Source of the DNA: Candidatus Micrarchaeota archaeon CG_4_10_14_0_2_um_filter_60_11
GTDB taxonomy: Archaea; Micrarchaeota; Micrarchaeia; Norongarragalinales; Norongarragalinaceae
DNA length: 29,720 nucleotides
Direction of reading: 5' to 3'
NCBI GenBank assembly: GCA_002792915.1
Contig: PFPF01000038.1
Coordinates: 463 to 30,182 of the forward strand
Both the position numbers and the translations under genes were made by a program. Shown here piece by piece: positions 28,962 through 29,720 of this stretch. Below the pieces are notes generated by a model. It was not told where the DNA came from, ran no database searches, and was given only the letters and a program-made list of their open reading frames with translations. Each line of letters opens with the position of its first letter. Position 1 is the first letter of the stretch.

Positions 28962-29720
28962 GTTTGGCGGCGCAAGCGCGCGGTTACATCCGTAAGAACA
29001 AGGTTTCCATAGCCCTCTCGGTCGCGCTCGCCGCGGTCGTTTTAATCTATTCGCGTTACCCGCACCCCGCGCTGGGCTTGGCGGGTTTCTTCCTAATCGT
29101 CGGCTTGATTGCATCGGACTTCTTCAAGCCCGAAGCCGCGGAGAAAAAGGCCAAGGCGGCGGAAAAAGCGAAGGTGCAGGCGCGGGACGGCGGCTGGAAA
29201 CTCATCGTCGAATTGTTTGTTGCGCTGGCCGTAGCGGTTGCCGCATGGTTCGCGTTCGGCTTCGTGCTGCAGACGGACACGCCGCTCAACGTGGTGACTT
29301 CGTGCAGCATGCTGCCCAACTTGGAGCGCGGCGACTTGATAGTGCTGCAGGGCGGAGGCGTTTCCGCGCAGGAAGTGCAAATCGATGCGAACCTGTCCGG
29401 CGCTTCGTACGAATCCAACCCTTACTACATTACCGGCGGCGAGTCGCGGCTGGCGGTCATGTTCACGGACGTGGTTGTCGGCGGAAGCCAGCCGTTTTCC
29501 TATCCGCTGCGCTCGTGCACGCTCCGCAACCGTTCCGGTTCCGAACAAGCAGTGCCTTGCGCGCCAATCGTGCAGTACGGGAACGCGAATTATTCCTCGG
29601 CCGGCAACGACGTAATCGTCTATAACCCCGAGCCGAGGATTTACGGGTTGATAATCCACCGCGCGCTGTTGCGCCTGAAGGCGGACGACGGTTATTATTA
29701 CCTGACCAAGGGGGACAACA
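28958..29720 (+). CDS. Signal peptidase I, archaeal/ER type, 3' end beyond window
   Basis: Membrane serine protease (family S26) that removes signal peptides from exported proteins. The catalytic serine is S117 in SCSMLPNLERGDLI. The second catalytic residue is H234 in IIHRALLR, as in Sec11-type enzymes rather than the Lys of bacterial LepB, and the Asp region YLTKGDN lies at about 248-254 by the window edge. Before the serine there are three hydrophobic segments (about 17-31, 36-52 and 82-104) with a Lys/Ala-rich linker (54-78); most archaeal enzymes have one. At least 254 residues are visible. It follows rpoL with a 4-base overlap. Confidence 0.9.
   Translation, partial: MSLAAQARGYIRKNKVSIALSVALAAVVLIYSRYPHPALGLAGFFLIVGLIASDFFKPEAAEKKAKAAEKAKVQARDGGWKLIVELFVALAVAVAAWFAFGFVLQTDTPLNVVTSCSMLPNLERGDLIVLQGGGVSAQEVQIDANLSGASYESNPYYITGGESRLAVMFTDVVVGGSQPFSYPLRSCTLRNRSGSEQAVPCAPIVQYGNANYSSAGNDVIVYNPEPRIYGLIIHRALLRLKADDGYYYLTKGDN

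Noticed and set aside
1..29720. CRISPR arrays, insertion sequences, prophage or defence genes
   Set aside because: No regularly spaced repeats, transposase motifs, phage genes or known defence domains were seen on either strand.

Overview
This window is archaeal chromosome. It encodes both subunits of the archaea-specific DNA polymerase D, an archaeal/vacuolar-type ATP synthase, aIF1, aIF2-alpha, aIF5B, RNA polymerase subunits P and L, RNase P protein Rpp29, Nop10, and the archaeal/eukaryotic-only ribosomal proteins eS4, eL19, eL32, eL34 and eL40. TATA boxes of the TTTAAATA kind lie ahead of the main transcription units. PolD excludes Crenarchaeota. The GC-rich, tightly packed genes with many 4-bp ATGA overlaps, several short ribosomal proteins and a tRNA carrying two apparent introns fit a small-genome DPANN archaeon such as Micrarchaeota or Diapherotrites. 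That placement is inference and was not tested by phylogeny.

Layout. 1-3135 (minus strand): the end of an ATP synthase operon in the order H, I, K, E, with E cut by the window edge. 3136-3422: a divergent promoter region. 3423-10041 (plus): DP1, DP2 (4-bp overlap), then aIF5B. 10102-11843: a family 2 glycosyltransferase facing a GPN-loop GTPase and a small membrane protein. 11980-25035 (minus): one very long S10/spc-type ribosomal superoperon that begins with rpoP behind a strong BRE/TATA promoter. It runs uL3-uL4-uL23-uL2-uS19-uL22-uS3-uL29-aIF1-Rpp29-uS17-uL14-uL24-eS4-uL5-uS14-uS8-uL6-eL32-eL19-uL18-uS5-uL30-uL15 and ends with secY.

25157-26360 is the least ordinary part. It holds an unrecognised coiled-coil gene, the broken 3' end of an EamA-type transporter gene, two tandem perfect palindromes, tRNA-Thr(GGU), eL40, and a tRNA-Leu(UAA) with an apparent anticodon-loop intron and a second intron in the T-loop. 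The T-loop intron shows a convincing bulge-helix-bulge.

26371-29720 (plus): a DUF106/EMC3-like insertase, eL34, cytidylate kinase, aIF2-alpha, Nop10, RpoL and an ER-type signal peptidase I (cut by the window edge). The last five form a chain of overlapping genes.

Together the genes cover the core of information processing (ribosome assembly, initiation, replication, rRNA and tRNA maturation), plus membrane protein insertion and secretion (SecY, DUF106, signal peptidase) and ion-driven ATP synthesis. I found no CRISPR array, insertion sequence, prophage or defence locus. The best candidates for something unusual are the tRNA-Leu architecture, a possible dispersed palindromic element near it, a seven-G run at the DP1 start, and atypical residues in DP2, Cmk and Nop10.
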